This document shows, in pieces, positions 1 through 7,662 of a DNA stretch of 64,000 nucleotides (the first letter of the stretch is position 1; the number at the start of each line of letters is the position of its first letter). Source of the DNA: Oscillospiraceae bacterium. GTDB lineage: Bacteria; Bacillota; Clostridia; Oscillospirales; Oscillospiraceae. The notes under the pieces are model-generated. The model saw nothing but the letters and a program-made list of their open reading frames with translations. It had not been told where the DNA came from and ran no database searches. Position numbers and translations under genes: made by a program. The stretch spans positions 24,840 through 88,839 of the forward strand of contig JAFSCK010000146.1 of NCBI GenBank assembly GCA_017436785.1, in the 5' to 3' direction.

Positions 1-57
1 GGCGCAGGGAAAGCAGGTATTGTTTCACAGCAGCTTTGGAAAAGGGTAGGAAAATCT

Positions 58-636
58 ATGTATAAGCAATGCCAGACCGCCCGCTCGGCAGCCCGACAGC
101 GGGAATTGGAGCAGGGACTGCTTCAAATCATGCAGAAAAAACGCTATGAGGATATTTCCGTCAGTGACCTGTGCGTGGAACTGGGGGTACCCCGGAAGTC
201 CTTTTACCGTTATTTTTCCGGTAAGGATGGGGCTTTGTATTCCCTCATCGACCATGCACTGATGGACTATGACGGATTCGATATCTATAGAGAGCAGGCG
301 CAGGAGAACCAGCCGCTGTACTATATGGAGCAGGTGCTGCTGTACTGGGTGGGGCAGAGGCAGCTGCTGGATACACTGGAAAAGAGCAATCTCAGTGGGA
401 TGCTGATCCAGCGGGCAATGGCCTATAGCAAGAATATCGACACCATTCCCAGATTCATGCAGATCACCGACCCCCAGCTGCGGGAATATGGCACCATGGT
501 TACAGTCTGCGGATTGATGACCATGATCGTGCGCTGGCATCACGATGGTTTTACCAAGGACCCAAAGGAGATGGCCCAGCTGGCGTTAAGGCTGTTTACC
601 CAGCCGCTGTTCAGCATGCGATGGGAGGACCTGTGA
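58..636 (+). CDS. TetR/AcrR family transcriptional regulator
   Basis: A 192-residue protein with the usual TetR layout. The N-terminal DNA-binding domain (about residues 10-60) holds the helix-turn-helix around DLCVELGVPRKSFYRYF, followed by the typical FSGKDGALYSLID segment. The C-terminal two thirds is a helical ligand/dimerisation domain with no recognisable ligand signature. The ATG at 58 has a purine-rich GGGTAGG a few bases upstream. It is followed by a strong terminator and then, 164 bases on, by a glycoside hydrolase on the same strand. A palindrome at 699-714 in that gap is a candidate operator, so this protein may repress the hydrolase. The ligand is unknown. The assignment to TetR is firm; the target is inferred from position. 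Confidence 0.9.
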   Translation: MYKQCQTARSAARQRELEQGLLQIMQKKRYEDISVSDLCVELGVPRKSFYRYFSGKDGALYSLIDHALMDYDGFDIYREQAQENQPLYYMEQVLLYWVGQRQLLDTLEKSNLSGMLIQRAMAYSKNIDTIPRFMQITDPQLREYGTMVTVCGLMTMIVRWHHDGFTKDPKEMAQLALRLFTQPLFSMRWEDL

Positions 637-643
637 CAAGATA

Positions 644-690
644 CCCTCCATTTTTGGCGAAACGACCAAAAATGGAGGGCTTATTTTTGT
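644..690 (+). terminator. Rho-independent terminator after the TetR gene
   Basis: A 14-bp perfect stem (644-657 with 666-679) and an 8-base loop are followed by a T-rich run. It separates the regulator from the downstream hydrolase transcript. Confidence 0.85.
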
Positions 691-698
691 TTTAAAAG

Positions 699-714
699 TG
701 TCACAATTGCGACA
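699..714. promoter_or_regulatory. Operator-like palindrome upstream of the glycoside hydrolase
   Basis: The 16 bases TGTCACAATTGCGACA form an imperfect palindrome (14 of 16 symmetric) lying 33 bases before a TATAAT-like hexamer. Size and symmetry fit a TetR-family operator. Binding by the adjacent TetR protein is inferred only. Confidence 0.5.
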
Positions 715-746
715 TTCTGTCTCTCCCGAAGCGGCAGGAAATGCAC

Positions 747-752
747 TATAAT
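747..752 (+). promoter_or_regulatory. -10 element of the hydrolase promoter
   Basis: A perfect TATAAT stands 48 bases before the preferred ATG. No good -35 hexamer is found 17 bases upstream (TCCCGA), so the promoter may need an activator or be intrinsically weak. Confidence 0.5.
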
Positions 753-799
753 TACTCTGTAAGGGCATGCCCCATTTGATAAAAAGGAGATTGATCCCA

Positions 800-2329
800 A
801 TGGCTGAATTTGTAAAGCTCCGGACAGAGGGTCTGGAGAAGCTTCGTGAAATGAATCCCCGCCTGATTTCCTATAATGTGGAAATGACTGAGGTCACCGG
901 CGGCACCTTCTGGAAGGCCTATACTGATGCACAGGTTGACGGCACCGAGCAGGTTCCTCCCCCCGATCTGAGCAAGGGCATTGCAGCAATGCATCAGTGG
1001 TATGATCCTATCGATACCACCAATCCCCGTCTGATCAAGCTGGCAAAGGAACTGGGTTCCTGCTGGGTCCGCGTGTCCGGCACTTGGGCCACCCGTACCT
1101 ATTATGATTTTGATGGCACCGGTATGCCAGAAGGATACTTCAACCACCTGCGTAAGGAGCAGTGGGTCAATCTGTGCAACTTTGTTAAGGCTGTGGGCGG
1201 CAAGCTGAAGATCTCCGTTGCCAACTGCGATGGCCTCCATGCTGCCAATGAGCCTTGGCATCCCGAGCAGGCAGAGAAGATCTTTGCCCTGTCCAAGGAG
1301 TTGGGCTGCCCCATCGAGGCTGTGGAATTTGTCAATGAGCCCAACATGCTCCAGAATACCGGCTTCCCCAAGGGCTATACCGCCGCTGACTTCCGCCGGG
1401 ATCAGGACATCTTCCACAAGTGGGTCCGGGAGAATTATCCCGAGTGCACCATCATTGGTCCCTCCGATACCGACCCCAACGCCATGACCGTGGATGCTTA
1501 TGGCAACCGGCATCCTTGGGCCAGAGAAGCTGCCGACACCGCAGGCATCGCCGCCGCCCTGCCTTACTGCTCTACCGCGGATCTGATGGACGGCTGCACC
1601 GAGAAGCTGGATATCTTCTCCTATCACTATTATAACGGTGTTTCCGAGCGTATGGCCATCATGATGCCCTCTGCCTTTACGCCTTATGAGGGCTGTATGA
1701 GCGAGGAATATCTGGGTGCCGCAGCCCATACCGGCCGCTGCTTCCTGACCTACCGTGACAAATACGCCGAACCCAACGGAGAAATGTGGGTCACGGAGTC
1801 CGGCGATGCCGGCGCTGGCGGCCATACTTGGGCTTCCACCTATGCAGAAGTTGTCCGTACCCTTAATGAGATCGGCTCCTTCGCCACCGTGACCAACGGT
1901 GTTATTTTCCATAACACCCTGGCCTCCTCCGATTACGGCTGGCTGAAGCACGGCACCTTCGTGCCTCGTCCCAGCTACTTCTCCGTGCTGCTGTGGAAGC
2001 GGATCATGGGTGATACCTGCTATGCCTCCGGCGAAGCCATTCGTCCCGGTGCCCATGTCTATGCCCATTCCCGCAAGGATGGCAAGGACGGCATCGCCTA
2101 TCTGGTCATCAACAACTCTTGGGACGAGCCCACTACCGTGGAGCTGCCCAAGGAGGCAGAGGTCTATGCCCTCACCGGCAACGGCTCCATGCGCTCCCGT
2201 ACCATGCTGCTGAATGGTAAGGAACTGGTTCTGGGTGAAAACGACGAGCTGCCCGCTCTGGATGGCGTAACCGTTCCCGCAGGCACCATCGAAGTCGCCC
2301 CCGGCGGCTGCACCTTCATCGTGCTGTAA
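800..2329 (+). CDS. Clan GH-A glycoside hydrolase, GH79-like (putative beta-glucuronidase/heparanase fold)
   Basis: A 509-residue protein starting at the ATG at 800, which has AAGGAG 8-10 bases upstream; an upstream in-frame ATG at 767 lacks this. The fold looks like a retaining clan-A (beta/alpha)8 hydrolase. The acid/base glutamate is probably E180 in VEFVNEPN and the nucleophile E333 in MWVTESGDAG. After the barrel a small beta domain ends with the GGCTFIVL segment, as in GH79, GH39 and GH30 enzymes. The NEPN motif and overall length best recall GH79, which acts on glucuronides and heparan-type substrates, but GH39 is not excluded. There is no signal peptide or transmembrane helix, so the substrate is probably an imported oligosaccharide or small glycoside. 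No sugar transporter gene is adjacent. It is likely controlled by the upstream TetR protein. Confidence 0.65.
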   Translation: MAEFVKLRTEGLEKLREMNPRLISYNVEMTEVTGGTFWKAYTDAQVDGTEQVPPPDLSKGIAAMHQWYDPIDTTNPRLIKLAKELGSCWVRVSGTWATRTYYDFDGTGMPEGYFNHLRKEQWVNLCNFVKAVGGKLKISVANCDGLHAANEPWHPEQAEKIFALSKELGCPIEAVEFVNEPNMLQNTGFPKGYTAADFRRDQDIFHKWVRENYPECTIIGPSDTDPNAMTVDAYGNRHPWAREAADTAGIAAALPYCSTADLMDGCTEKLDIFSYHYYNGVSERMAIMMPSAFTPYEGCMSEEYLGAAAHTGRCFLTYRDKYAEPNGEMWVTESGDAGAGGHTWASTYAEVVRTLNEIGSFATVTNGVIFHNTLASSDYGWLKHGTFVPRPSYFSVLLWKRIMGDTCYASGEAIRPGAHVYAHSRKDGKDGIAYLVINNSWDEPTTVELPKEAEVYALTGNGSMRSRTMLLNGKELVLGENDELPALDGVTVPAGTIEVAPGGCTFIVL

Positions 2330-2343
2330 TTGCATACATAACC

Positions 2344-2379
2344 AAAGGACGTACCGTGAAAGCGGTACGTCCTTTTTGC
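2344..2379 (+). terminator. Terminator after the glycoside hydrolase
   Basis: A 13-bp perfect stem (2344-2356 with 2363-2375) with a 6-base loop runs into a five-T tract. Confidence 0.88.
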
Positions 2380-2392
2380 AGAACGGGGAACG

Positions 2393-2468
2393 GTAGGGTG
2401 GCTTGCCCTCAAGACGCCGTGATAAGGCAAAGACTGCGTTGCGGCGGGCTGAGGGCTGTCCACGCTAC
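2393..2468. repeat. Dispersed inverted-repeat element, family B, copy 1
   Basis: This 76-bp element begins GTAGGGTGGCTTGCCCTCAA and ends with an imperfect inverse (…GAGGGCTGTCCACGCTAC). A second copy with the same termini lies at 29717-29795. It sits in the gap between convergent genes, directly beyond the stop codon of the DUF1653 gene. Confidence 0.7.
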
Positions 2469-2470
2469 AG

Positions 2471-2683
2471 TTATTCTGTGATGTATTGAAATCTGGGTCC
2501 GTGGTAGTCGTCCTTTTCCACGATCTCATTCCACATGCTTGCAGGCCTGACCCACAGTCCATGCGCACCGTATAGCGCCCGGTAGACCACCATAGGCTCC
2601 ATGGTTTCCGAATGGTGGGCAATGCCGATGACCTCATAGAGGTTTCCTTTAAAATGCCGGTACGTTCCAAGTTTGATTTCCAT
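2471..2683 (-). CDS. DUF1653 family small protein
   Basis: A 70-residue protein recognisable as DUF1653 from the opening GTYRHFKGNLYEVIGIA, the central MVVYRALYG and the closing W-R-P segment that ends near FQYI. This is a widespread small soluble domain of unknown biochemical role. The ATG is preceded by GGAGGA in the reverse orientation. It lies downstream of the NodB-fold gene on the same strand, with a hairpin between them, so it may be read through from that gene or be independent. No function can be stated. Confidence 0.85.
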   Translation of the reverse strand: MEIKLGTYRHFKGNLYEVIGIAHHSETMEPMVVYRALYGAHGLWVRPASMWNEIVEKDDYHGPRFQYITE

Positions 2684-2705
2684 ATGGTTCCTCCAAATAT
2701 AGAAT

Positions 2706-2730
2706 GTGCGCCGGGAAATTCCCGGCGCAC
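2706..2730 (-). terminator. Hairpin between the NodB-fold gene and the DUF1653 gene
   Basis: Two 12-base arms (2706-2717 and 2719-2730) form a GC-rich perfect inverted repeat. On the minus strand it is followed by a weakly U-rich stretch. It may terminate or attenuate transcription from the 687-residue gene. Confidence 0.6.
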
Positions 2731-2743
2731 GATTTATTGCGTA

Positions 2744-4807
2744 TTAGCCGTTGGGCACATCGCCGCGGATGGCGGTGTCCAGAACTGCGGAGCAGTTGAA
2801 CATGCCGGTGAACAGGCTGGGATTCCAAGCCATGGAGTTGCCGGTGACCATCAAACGGTTCTGTCGGACATAGGTCTGATTCACCGTGGTGGTGGCAGAG
2901 GTGGCATTGGTGGCGTTGGCGATGAAGAACCGGAAGCCTGCCTGATACATCACATCAAAGGAAGTGCCGGTGTAATCGGTCAGATTACTCTGCTGTGCGA
3001 AGACAAAGACGTTCATGGGACCGATAACGGAGGTAACTTCCTGCTCCCACTTGCCCATGTCGGCCTTAATGTTGTTGGCGTTCATGTCGGCGTATTTCTT
3101 GTTGGCGTAAGTATAGCTTGCCAGCGTGTAGCCCTTGGCCCGCAGAGCGTCGGCGATCTTCTTGGCACCAGCCACTTCCTGATCGTAGAAGCTCTGGCTC
3201 TTGCTTCCGATGTACTCGGTGTTGCAACGGTAGCCGAAGACACCTTCGTCACCGGTGACAGCCAGAATGGCTCGGGCACCCCGGTAGGAGAAGTCGGGAT
3301 GTGCCTTGATGAAGTCCTCCAGAATGGGCACCAGATCATAGTTGCCCACCAGAGTCTGACCCTCTGCATTGACATACTCGGCCTTGATATCGCCATTGCC
3401 ATCCAGAACCAGACGGCTTGCGAAGCCGTCGCCCTGTGCATCGGCCAGACCATCGTTGTTGCTGTCGATCATGTACTCGAAGTAGTTGACCATGGTCTCC
3501 GTGATCATCACAGGCTTCTTGTCTGCGGGCAGGTACATGGGAACGATCTCAAACTTCTCGTTGCCGTTGACATCGGTGGAGGAACCAACAAAGCTGTTGA
3601 AGTCCACCAGCACATAGCCGTTATCATACAGCTGCTGCAGGATCTTGGAGAACTCAGCGGTGGTGACGAAGTTGCGGTTGTACTTGCCGCCCAGCTCCGT
3701 ATCCTTCTTAGCCCGGGCCATATCCTCGATCAGCACATGGAAAGACAGATTGGGGATGGTAGAGGGGTCCTGATGGGGGACCAGTGCGATCTGCTCATTG
3801 GCATACTCGGCACGCTTCTCGTTGAGTTCGGGGAAGTCATTCAGGTTGCCCAGAGAATCCAGCTTGTCGATGGCAGCCTGATAGTCATAGCCGGCAGCCA
3901 GACGCTCAGCCTCTGCGGCAACGATCAGTGCAGCCTGCTGCTGCTGTTCAGCGGCGCTGATGGAGGATTGCAGACGGGATTCTTCGGCATCCTTGGCGAT
4001 GCGGCGCTGCTCGATCACATTGGACAGAGAACCGATCAGGAAGGACAGCACCAGAACCAGACAGACACAGGCGATGATGGGGGGCAGGTAGACCTCCTTG
4101 AAGACCTGCGCCTTGGTCTTTCTGCGGCGGCGGCGGGGGGCATCGGGATCCTGCACAGGATCCTCGGGATTCTGCCAGTTTTTATCCAGCACAGGGGCGA
4201 AATACAGGTCGTAGAACTTGGTGAAGATGTTGGGGGTCTTCAGCTTGGGGAGCGTGATCTTGGGGAGGGTGACTTTGGGCATCTGGAACTGCTTGCGGGG
4301 CTTCTTTACAGGCTCCTCGTCGTCCTCGTCCTCGTCATCCTCGTCAAATTCGTAGACCTCTTCCTCAGATTCTTCCTCGTAGGCCTCTTCGTCCTCGTAT
4401 TCGGTTTCCTCTTCGTAGGCAGGCTGCTCCAGCAGCTCCTCGTCTTCGGTGTATTCCATGTTTTCGTCCATAGCAATCTCCTCAGGTTCGGTTTCCTCAG
4501 GCAGCTCCGTCTCCTCTTCCTCGGGAAGGACTTCGTCAACGAAAGTCTCCTGATCCTCTTCTTCCTCCTCGCTGCCCATGTTCAGGAAATCATCAAAGCT
4601 CATTTCCTCATCCAGATCAAAATCATCGGTATCGGCAGCGTCATCCTCTTCCACAGGGTCCATACGGCGGGTCAGGCCCAGCTCCTCGTCAGAAAAGGTG
4701 TTCAAATCCATATTTTTATCATAATCTTCGGTTCCAAGGAAAGACTTGGGGTCGAAGCCGAATTCTTCGTCAAAATCAAATTCGATATCGAAATCTTTTT
4801 TGCCCAT
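2744..4807 (-). CDS. Membrane-anchored NodB-fold (polysaccharide deacetylase-like) protein, probably non-catalytic
   Basis: A 687-residue protein in four parts. Residues 1-165 are extremely acidic (long Glu/Asp runs) and would be cytoplasmic. Residues 166-240 are basic, with repeated PKVTLPKITLPKLK motifs. One transmembrane helix spans about 241-262. An extracellular Gln/Ala/Glu-rich coiled coil (about 265-340) leads to a NodB-like domain (about 345-687). In active relatives of this clostridial family I expect paired aspartates and an S-H-T-x-x-H motif. Here the first site reads MITETMVNYF (T438, M439) and the second LASYTYANK (Y565, N569), so metal-binding residues appear replaced. It is therefore likely a binding or scaffolding pseudo-enzyme at the cell surface. 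It has its own promoter. A database label of 'polysaccharide deacetylase' would overstate function. Confidence 0.7.
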   Translation of the reverse strand: MGKKDFDIEFDFDEEFGFDPKSFLGTEDYDKNMDLNTFSDEELGLTRRMDPVEEDDAADTDDFDLDEEMSFDDFLNMGSEEEEEDQETFVDEVLPEEEETELPEETEPEEIAMDENMEYTEDEELLEQPAYEEETEYEDEEAYEEESEEEVYEFDEDDEDEDDEEPVKKPRKQFQMPKVTLPKITLPKLKTPNIFTKFYDLYFAPVLDKNWQNPEDPVQDPDAPRRRRRKTKAQVFKEVYLPPIIACVCLVLVLSFLIGSLSNVIEQRRIAKDAEESRLQSSISAAEQQQQAALIVAAEAERLAAGYDYQAAIDKLDSLGNLNDFPELNEKRAEYANEQIALVPHQDPSTIPNLSFHVLIEDMARAKKDTELGGKYNRNFVTTAEFSKILQQLYDNGYVLVDFNSFVGSSTDVNGNEKFEIVPMYLPADKKPVMITETMVNYFEYMIDSNNDGLADAQGDGFASRLVLDGNGDIKAEYVNAEGQTLVGNYDLVPILEDFIKAHPDFSYRGARAILAVTGDEGVFGYRCNTEYIGSKSQSFYDQEVAGAKKIADALRAKGYTLASYTYANKKYADMNANNIKADMGKWEQEVTSVIGPMNVFVFAQQSNLTDYTGTSFDVMYQAGFRFFIANATNATSATTTVNQTYVRQNRLMVTGNSMAWNPSLFTGMFNCSAVLDTAIRGDVPNG

Positions 4808-4844
4808 TGATATATCCCTACCTTTTTATGGTATAGTCAATGAT

Positions 4845-4873
4845 ATTCTATCATTGCCCAGAGAAAAAAGCAA
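4845..4873 (-). promoter_or_regulatory. Sigma-A promoter of the NodB-fold gene
   Basis: On the minus strand TTGCTT and TAGAAT are separated by 17 bases, placing the start about 30 bases before the ATG at 4807. Confidence 0.65.
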
Positions 4874-4902
4874 GAACAATTGACATAAAAATTGGGCTAA
4901 GC

Positions 4903-4936
4903 AAAAAAAGCTTCCGCCGCAGTGGCTGCGGCGGAA
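4903..4936 (-). terminator. Terminator of the XRE-LiaF gene
   Basis: A 10-bp perfect stem (4912-4921 with 4927-4936) is followed on the minus strand by a run of seven T. It lies just beyond the stop codon at 4945. Confidence 0.88.
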
Positions 4937-4944
4937 TGCAGTCA

Positions 4945-5967
4945 TCAAATGTGCCGAAGGGTGATCTGACCAAAGTTGACGTCGCAGGAAAGGGTCAGAA
5001 GGCTTTTTGCTGCGGCGTCTGCCATTCCTTTTTCTTCCACATTGCCAAAGGCAGCAGAGGGGAGGACCTTTGTCTGAAATTTTTTAGGTACCAGTACGGT
5101 AAGCTGTCCGAAAGAGCAGCTTAGCTCCACATGACAGTCTTCTGCAATTTCTTCACAGGCGCTTAAATCTACGGTCATTTGTCCAAAGCTGACATCTCCC
5201 GTACCGCCGGACAGCCGGGGAAGGCGGATCAGATAATCGTTTTCCCCAAAGTAGGTCTCGCAGGAAAAGGTATCTCCCTCCAACTGCAGGTCATTGCGGA
5301 CATTTTTTCCGTTATGGGAAATATGCAGCCCTTTTCCGCTGGGCTTGCGCAGGGCATCCAGCAGCAGGCCCACACCGAACATCAGCAGGACAATGGGGAA
5401 GATCAGTCCTGTCAGCTTGTCTTCCCGCAGCAGACCGCCCCGCTGCAGCAGGAAGTACCCGCCAAAGAAGACACAGCCAAACCGGAACACAGAAAACCTG
5501 CGCAGCAGTCCTGATATGCCGAATACCAGCAGTCCCGAGGTCCAGAGCAAATCCCACAGGGTATAGCTAAAACTTGGGGTTGGCCAGTGAAAGTGGGAAG
5601 CCATTAAAATGCCGCTGATCAAAAGTATCCAGCAGGCAAAGGCAATGCTGCTTCTGCGCCCGCCGCCCAAATGGATCTGAAAGCCGTCCTTTTCAATGTG
5701 CAGCCCCTCCGGCTCGTTTTCTTCCGGGGATTCTGTGATAACCTCTCCTGTATATACCGTCTGCTTTTCCACACCCAGCAGGGCATCGGTGGTGATGCCG
5801 AAAATCTCCGCCAGCTTCGGAAGTATGGTAATATCGGGACAACTCTGGTCATTTTCCCATTTGCTGACGGCCTGCGCGGTCACGCCCAGTCTTTCTGCCA
5901 GCGCATCCTGCGTCAGTCCCAGCCTTTTGCGGTTCACGGAGATCCGCTTTCCCAAGGTTTCTTCCAT
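4945..5967 (-). CDS. XRE-family regulator fused to a LiaF-like membrane sensor domain
   Basis: A 340-residue protein. Residues 9-62 are a classical Cro/CI helix-turn-helix (TAQAVSKWENDQSCPD). A linker of about 40 residues leads to four predicted membrane helices (about 106-124, 136-155, 160-177, 185-204), matching the LiaF/YvqF membrane module. The C-terminal 120 residues are beta-rich and resemble the LiaF C-terminal domain, with repeated hydrophobic-FGQ patterns (DVSFGQMTVDLSAC, SCSFGQLTV, DVNFGQITL). In Bacillus, LiaF inhibits the LiaRS two-component system that senses cell-wall stress. Here the DNA-binding domain is attached directly, so this may be a one-component membrane-tethered regulator of envelope stress. 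The ATG has AAAAGGAGG upstream. No LiaS or LiaR homologue is in the window. Confidence 0.85.
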   Translation of the reverse strand: MEETLGKRISVNRKRLGLTQDALAERLGVTAQAVSKWENDQSCPDITILPKLAEIFGITTDALLGVEKQTVYTGEVITESPEENEPEGLHIEKDGFQIHLGGGRRSSIAFACWILLISGILMASHFHWPTPSFSYTLWDLLWTSGLLVFGISGLLRRFSVFRFGCVFFGGYFLLQRGGLLREDKLTGLIFPIVLLMFGVGLLLDALRKPSGKGLHISHNGKNVRNDLQLEGDTFSCETYFGENDYLIRLPRLSGGTGDVSFGQMTVDLSACEEIAEDCHVELSCSFGQLTVLVPKKFQTKVLPSAAFGNVEEKGMADAAAKSLLTLSCDVNFGQITLRHI

Positions 5968-6081
5968 TGAGAATACCTCCTTTTAAAATGTAATGGATCC
6001 CAGATATCTGATGGGTCTATCATGCCATAAAACGGCAAAAAAAGCTATCAAATATTCGTTAAGACGGCGGCAAAATTGATT

Positions 6082-6116
6082 CAACCAGCCGTTGACCGCC
6101 CATCAACCGGTGGTTG
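6082..6116. promoter_or_regulatory. Inverted repeat upstream of the sugar transferase promoter
   Basis: CAACCAGCCGTTGA and TCAACCGGTGGTTG are inverse arms of 14 bases matching at 12 positions with a 7-base spacer. The repeat ends 23 bases before the -35 hexamer, a position suited to an activator or repressor site. Confidence 0.45.
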
Positions 6117-6139
6117 TATGCAAAAAAGATGGGTTTCTC

Positions 6140-6168
6140 TTGCAATGTTTCCGGAATTGTGGTAATAT
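6140..6168 (+). promoter_or_regulatory. Sigma-A promoter of the polytopic sugar transferase gene
   Basis: TTGCAA (6140-6145) and TAATAT (6163-6168) are 17 bases apart, about 50 bases ahead of the ATG. Confidence 0.7.
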
Positions 6169-6220
6169 TTATAAAATATGTCCTAATGTCGATACAAAGA
6201 AAAGGATGTGCTGAAAGACC

Positions 6221-7615
6221 ATGAAAAAACTGAGCCGCGGCGCTTATGAGGATACCAAGGGCTTGCTTCGGGTGGCGGAAACGCTGCTGGAGGTGGCAGT
6301 CCTGACGGTGCTCTACTATATCGTCTTCCGCAGGGGCTACGAGCTGCCCTACTTTGAATATAAGGGTAAGTATGTGCTGATGGGCATTTACGGCATTTTG
6401 CTCTATGCCTTCTTCCAGAACTCCGAATGCACCATGTTCGGCCAGCTTCACCGGATGGACCTGATGATCGGACAGATCATTTCCCTGTGCATCGTGAATT
6501 TTGTCACCTATTTTCAGGTCTGCCTCATTGCCAATACCATGCTGACCCCGGCACCGATGCTGATGCTGACGGTGGTGGAATTTGCGGTGGCCATTGCCAT
6601 GATCTTCCTGTTCACCACCGTGTATCATAAGCTGTATGCCCCCCATGATATGCTTCTGATCTACGGTCATAAGCGGGGCGTGGAGCTGAAGATCAAGATG
6701 GACTCCCGGAAGGATAAGTATAACATTTCCAAGCTGATCTGTGTGGAGGAGGGCTATGAGGCCATCATTAACGAGATTCCCAAGTATGATGCGGTGATCC
6801 TCAACGATGTGCCGGCCCAGCTGCGCAACGACATTCTGAAATTCTGCTACCAGTACCGCGTCCGAACCTATGTGGCCCCCAAGCTGACGGATGTGATGCT
6901 CCGAGGTGCCCGGAATATTACCCTGTTCGATACCCCTCTGCTGCTGGTAAAGGGCACCGGTCTGACCCCTGCCCAGCGGGTTGCCAAGCGGACCATGGAC
7001 ATTCTGCTGGGCTCCATCGCGCTGCTGATCGCATCTCCCTTCATGGCAGTGGTGGCAGTGGCCATCAAGCTGGAGGACGGCGGTCCCGTCTTCTTCAAGC
7101 AGAAGCGCATGACCCGTGGCGGCCGGGAATTTGACATTCTCAAGTTCCGCAGCATGATCGTGGACGCGGAGAAGTATTCCGGTGCCGTGCTGGCGGCAGG
7201 AGATGATCCCCGGATCACCAAGGTGGGCAAGATCATCCGGGCCACCCGTCTGGACGAGCTGCCCCAGATCATCAACATCGTCAAGGGCGATATGAGCATC
7301 GTGGGTCCCCGCCCGGAGCGGAAGGTCATTGCCGACGAATACTGCAAGGAGATCCCGGAGTTTGCCTACCGTTTAAAGGTCCGGGGAGGCCTGACGGGTT
7401 ACGCCCAGATCTACGGCAAGTATAACACCAGCGCTTACGATAAGCTTCGTCTGGACCTGATGTATATCGAAAACTATTCCCTGCTTTTGGATATCAAGCT
7501 CATCATCCTGACCCTGCGGATCATTTTCAGCAAGGACAGCACCGAGGGTATTGACGTGGCAAAGGAAAACCAGAAAAAGGCAGAGCAGCTGCTGAAGGAT
7601 CTGGAAAATGAATAG
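6221..7615 (+). CDS. Polytopic undecaprenyl-phosphate sugar phosphotransferase (WcaJ/PHPT type)
   Basis: A 464-residue membrane enzyme of the bacterial sugar transferase family, which moves a sugar-1-phosphate from a nucleotide sugar onto undecaprenyl phosphate to begin a repeat unit. Four N-terminal helices (about 20-36, 50-66, 82-105, 112-135) precede a degenerate nucleotide-binding domain (about 140-245). The catalytic C-terminal domain starts with a membrane-embedded helix near 262-290 (RTMDILLGSIALLI). It carries the family motifs GGPVFFKQKRMTRGG, FDILKFRSMIVDAE, TRLDELPQ and SIVGPRPERK, with the catalytic Asp-Glu in LDELPQ. A terminator follows immediately, so the gene is monocistronic. 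It lies 16 kb from the polysaccharide locus, which has its own smaller initiator, so it may start a different polymer. Confidence 0.9.
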   Translation: MKKLSRGAYEDTKGLLRVAETLLEVAVLTVLYYIVFRRGYELPYFEYKGKYVLMGIYGILLYAFFQNSECTMFGQLHRMDLMIGQIISLCIVNFVTYFQVCLIANTMLTPAPMLMLTVVEFAVAIAMIFLFTTVYHKLYAPHDMLLIYGHKRGVELKIKMDSRKDKYNISKLICVEEGYEAIINEIPKYDAVILNDVPAQLRNDILKFCYQYRVRTYVAPKLTDVMLRGARNITLFDTPLLLVKGTGLTPAQRVAKRTMDILLGSIALLIASPFMAVVAVAIKLEDGGPVFFKQKRMTRGGREFDILKFRSMIVDAEKYSGAVLAAGDDPRITKVGKIIRATRLDELPQIINIVKGDMSIVGPRPERKVIADEYCKEIPEFAYRLKVRGGLTGYAQIYGKYNTSAYDKLRLDLMYIENYSLLLDIKLIILTLRIIFSKDSTEGIDVAKENQKKAEQLLKDLENE

Positions 7616-7621
7616 AATACA

Positions 7622-7657
7622 GAGCAGGCGGTTCAAATTTTGAACTGCCTGCTTTTC
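7622..7657 (+). terminator. Terminator after the polytopic sugar transferase
   Basis: GCAGGC-G-GTTCAA pairs with TTGAAC-T-GCCTGC (one G-T wobble), followed by a T-rich tract. Confidence 0.8.
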
Positions 7658-7662
7658 TGTTT

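Larger units (their letters stand above)
5968..6220. other. Divergent intergenic region, XRE-LiaF gene / sugar transferase gene
   Basis: This 253-bp gap separates divergently transcribed genes. It holds the ten-base palindrome CAGATATCTG at 6001-6010, an inverted repeat at 6082-6116 and a clear rightward sigma-A promoter. I could not identify a convincing promoter for the leftward XRE gene. Confidence 0.6.

Noticed and set aside
752-2335. Long minus-strand open frame opposite the glycoside hydrolase
   Set aside because: It is exactly antisense to a gene with clear family motifs, has no ribosome binding site, and its composition reflects the complementary codon bias.
2612-4810. 732-codon plus-strand open frame opposite the NodB-fold gene
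   Set aside because: Shadow of the minus-strand gene. No domain is recognisable, and the minus gene has a promoter, start and fold.
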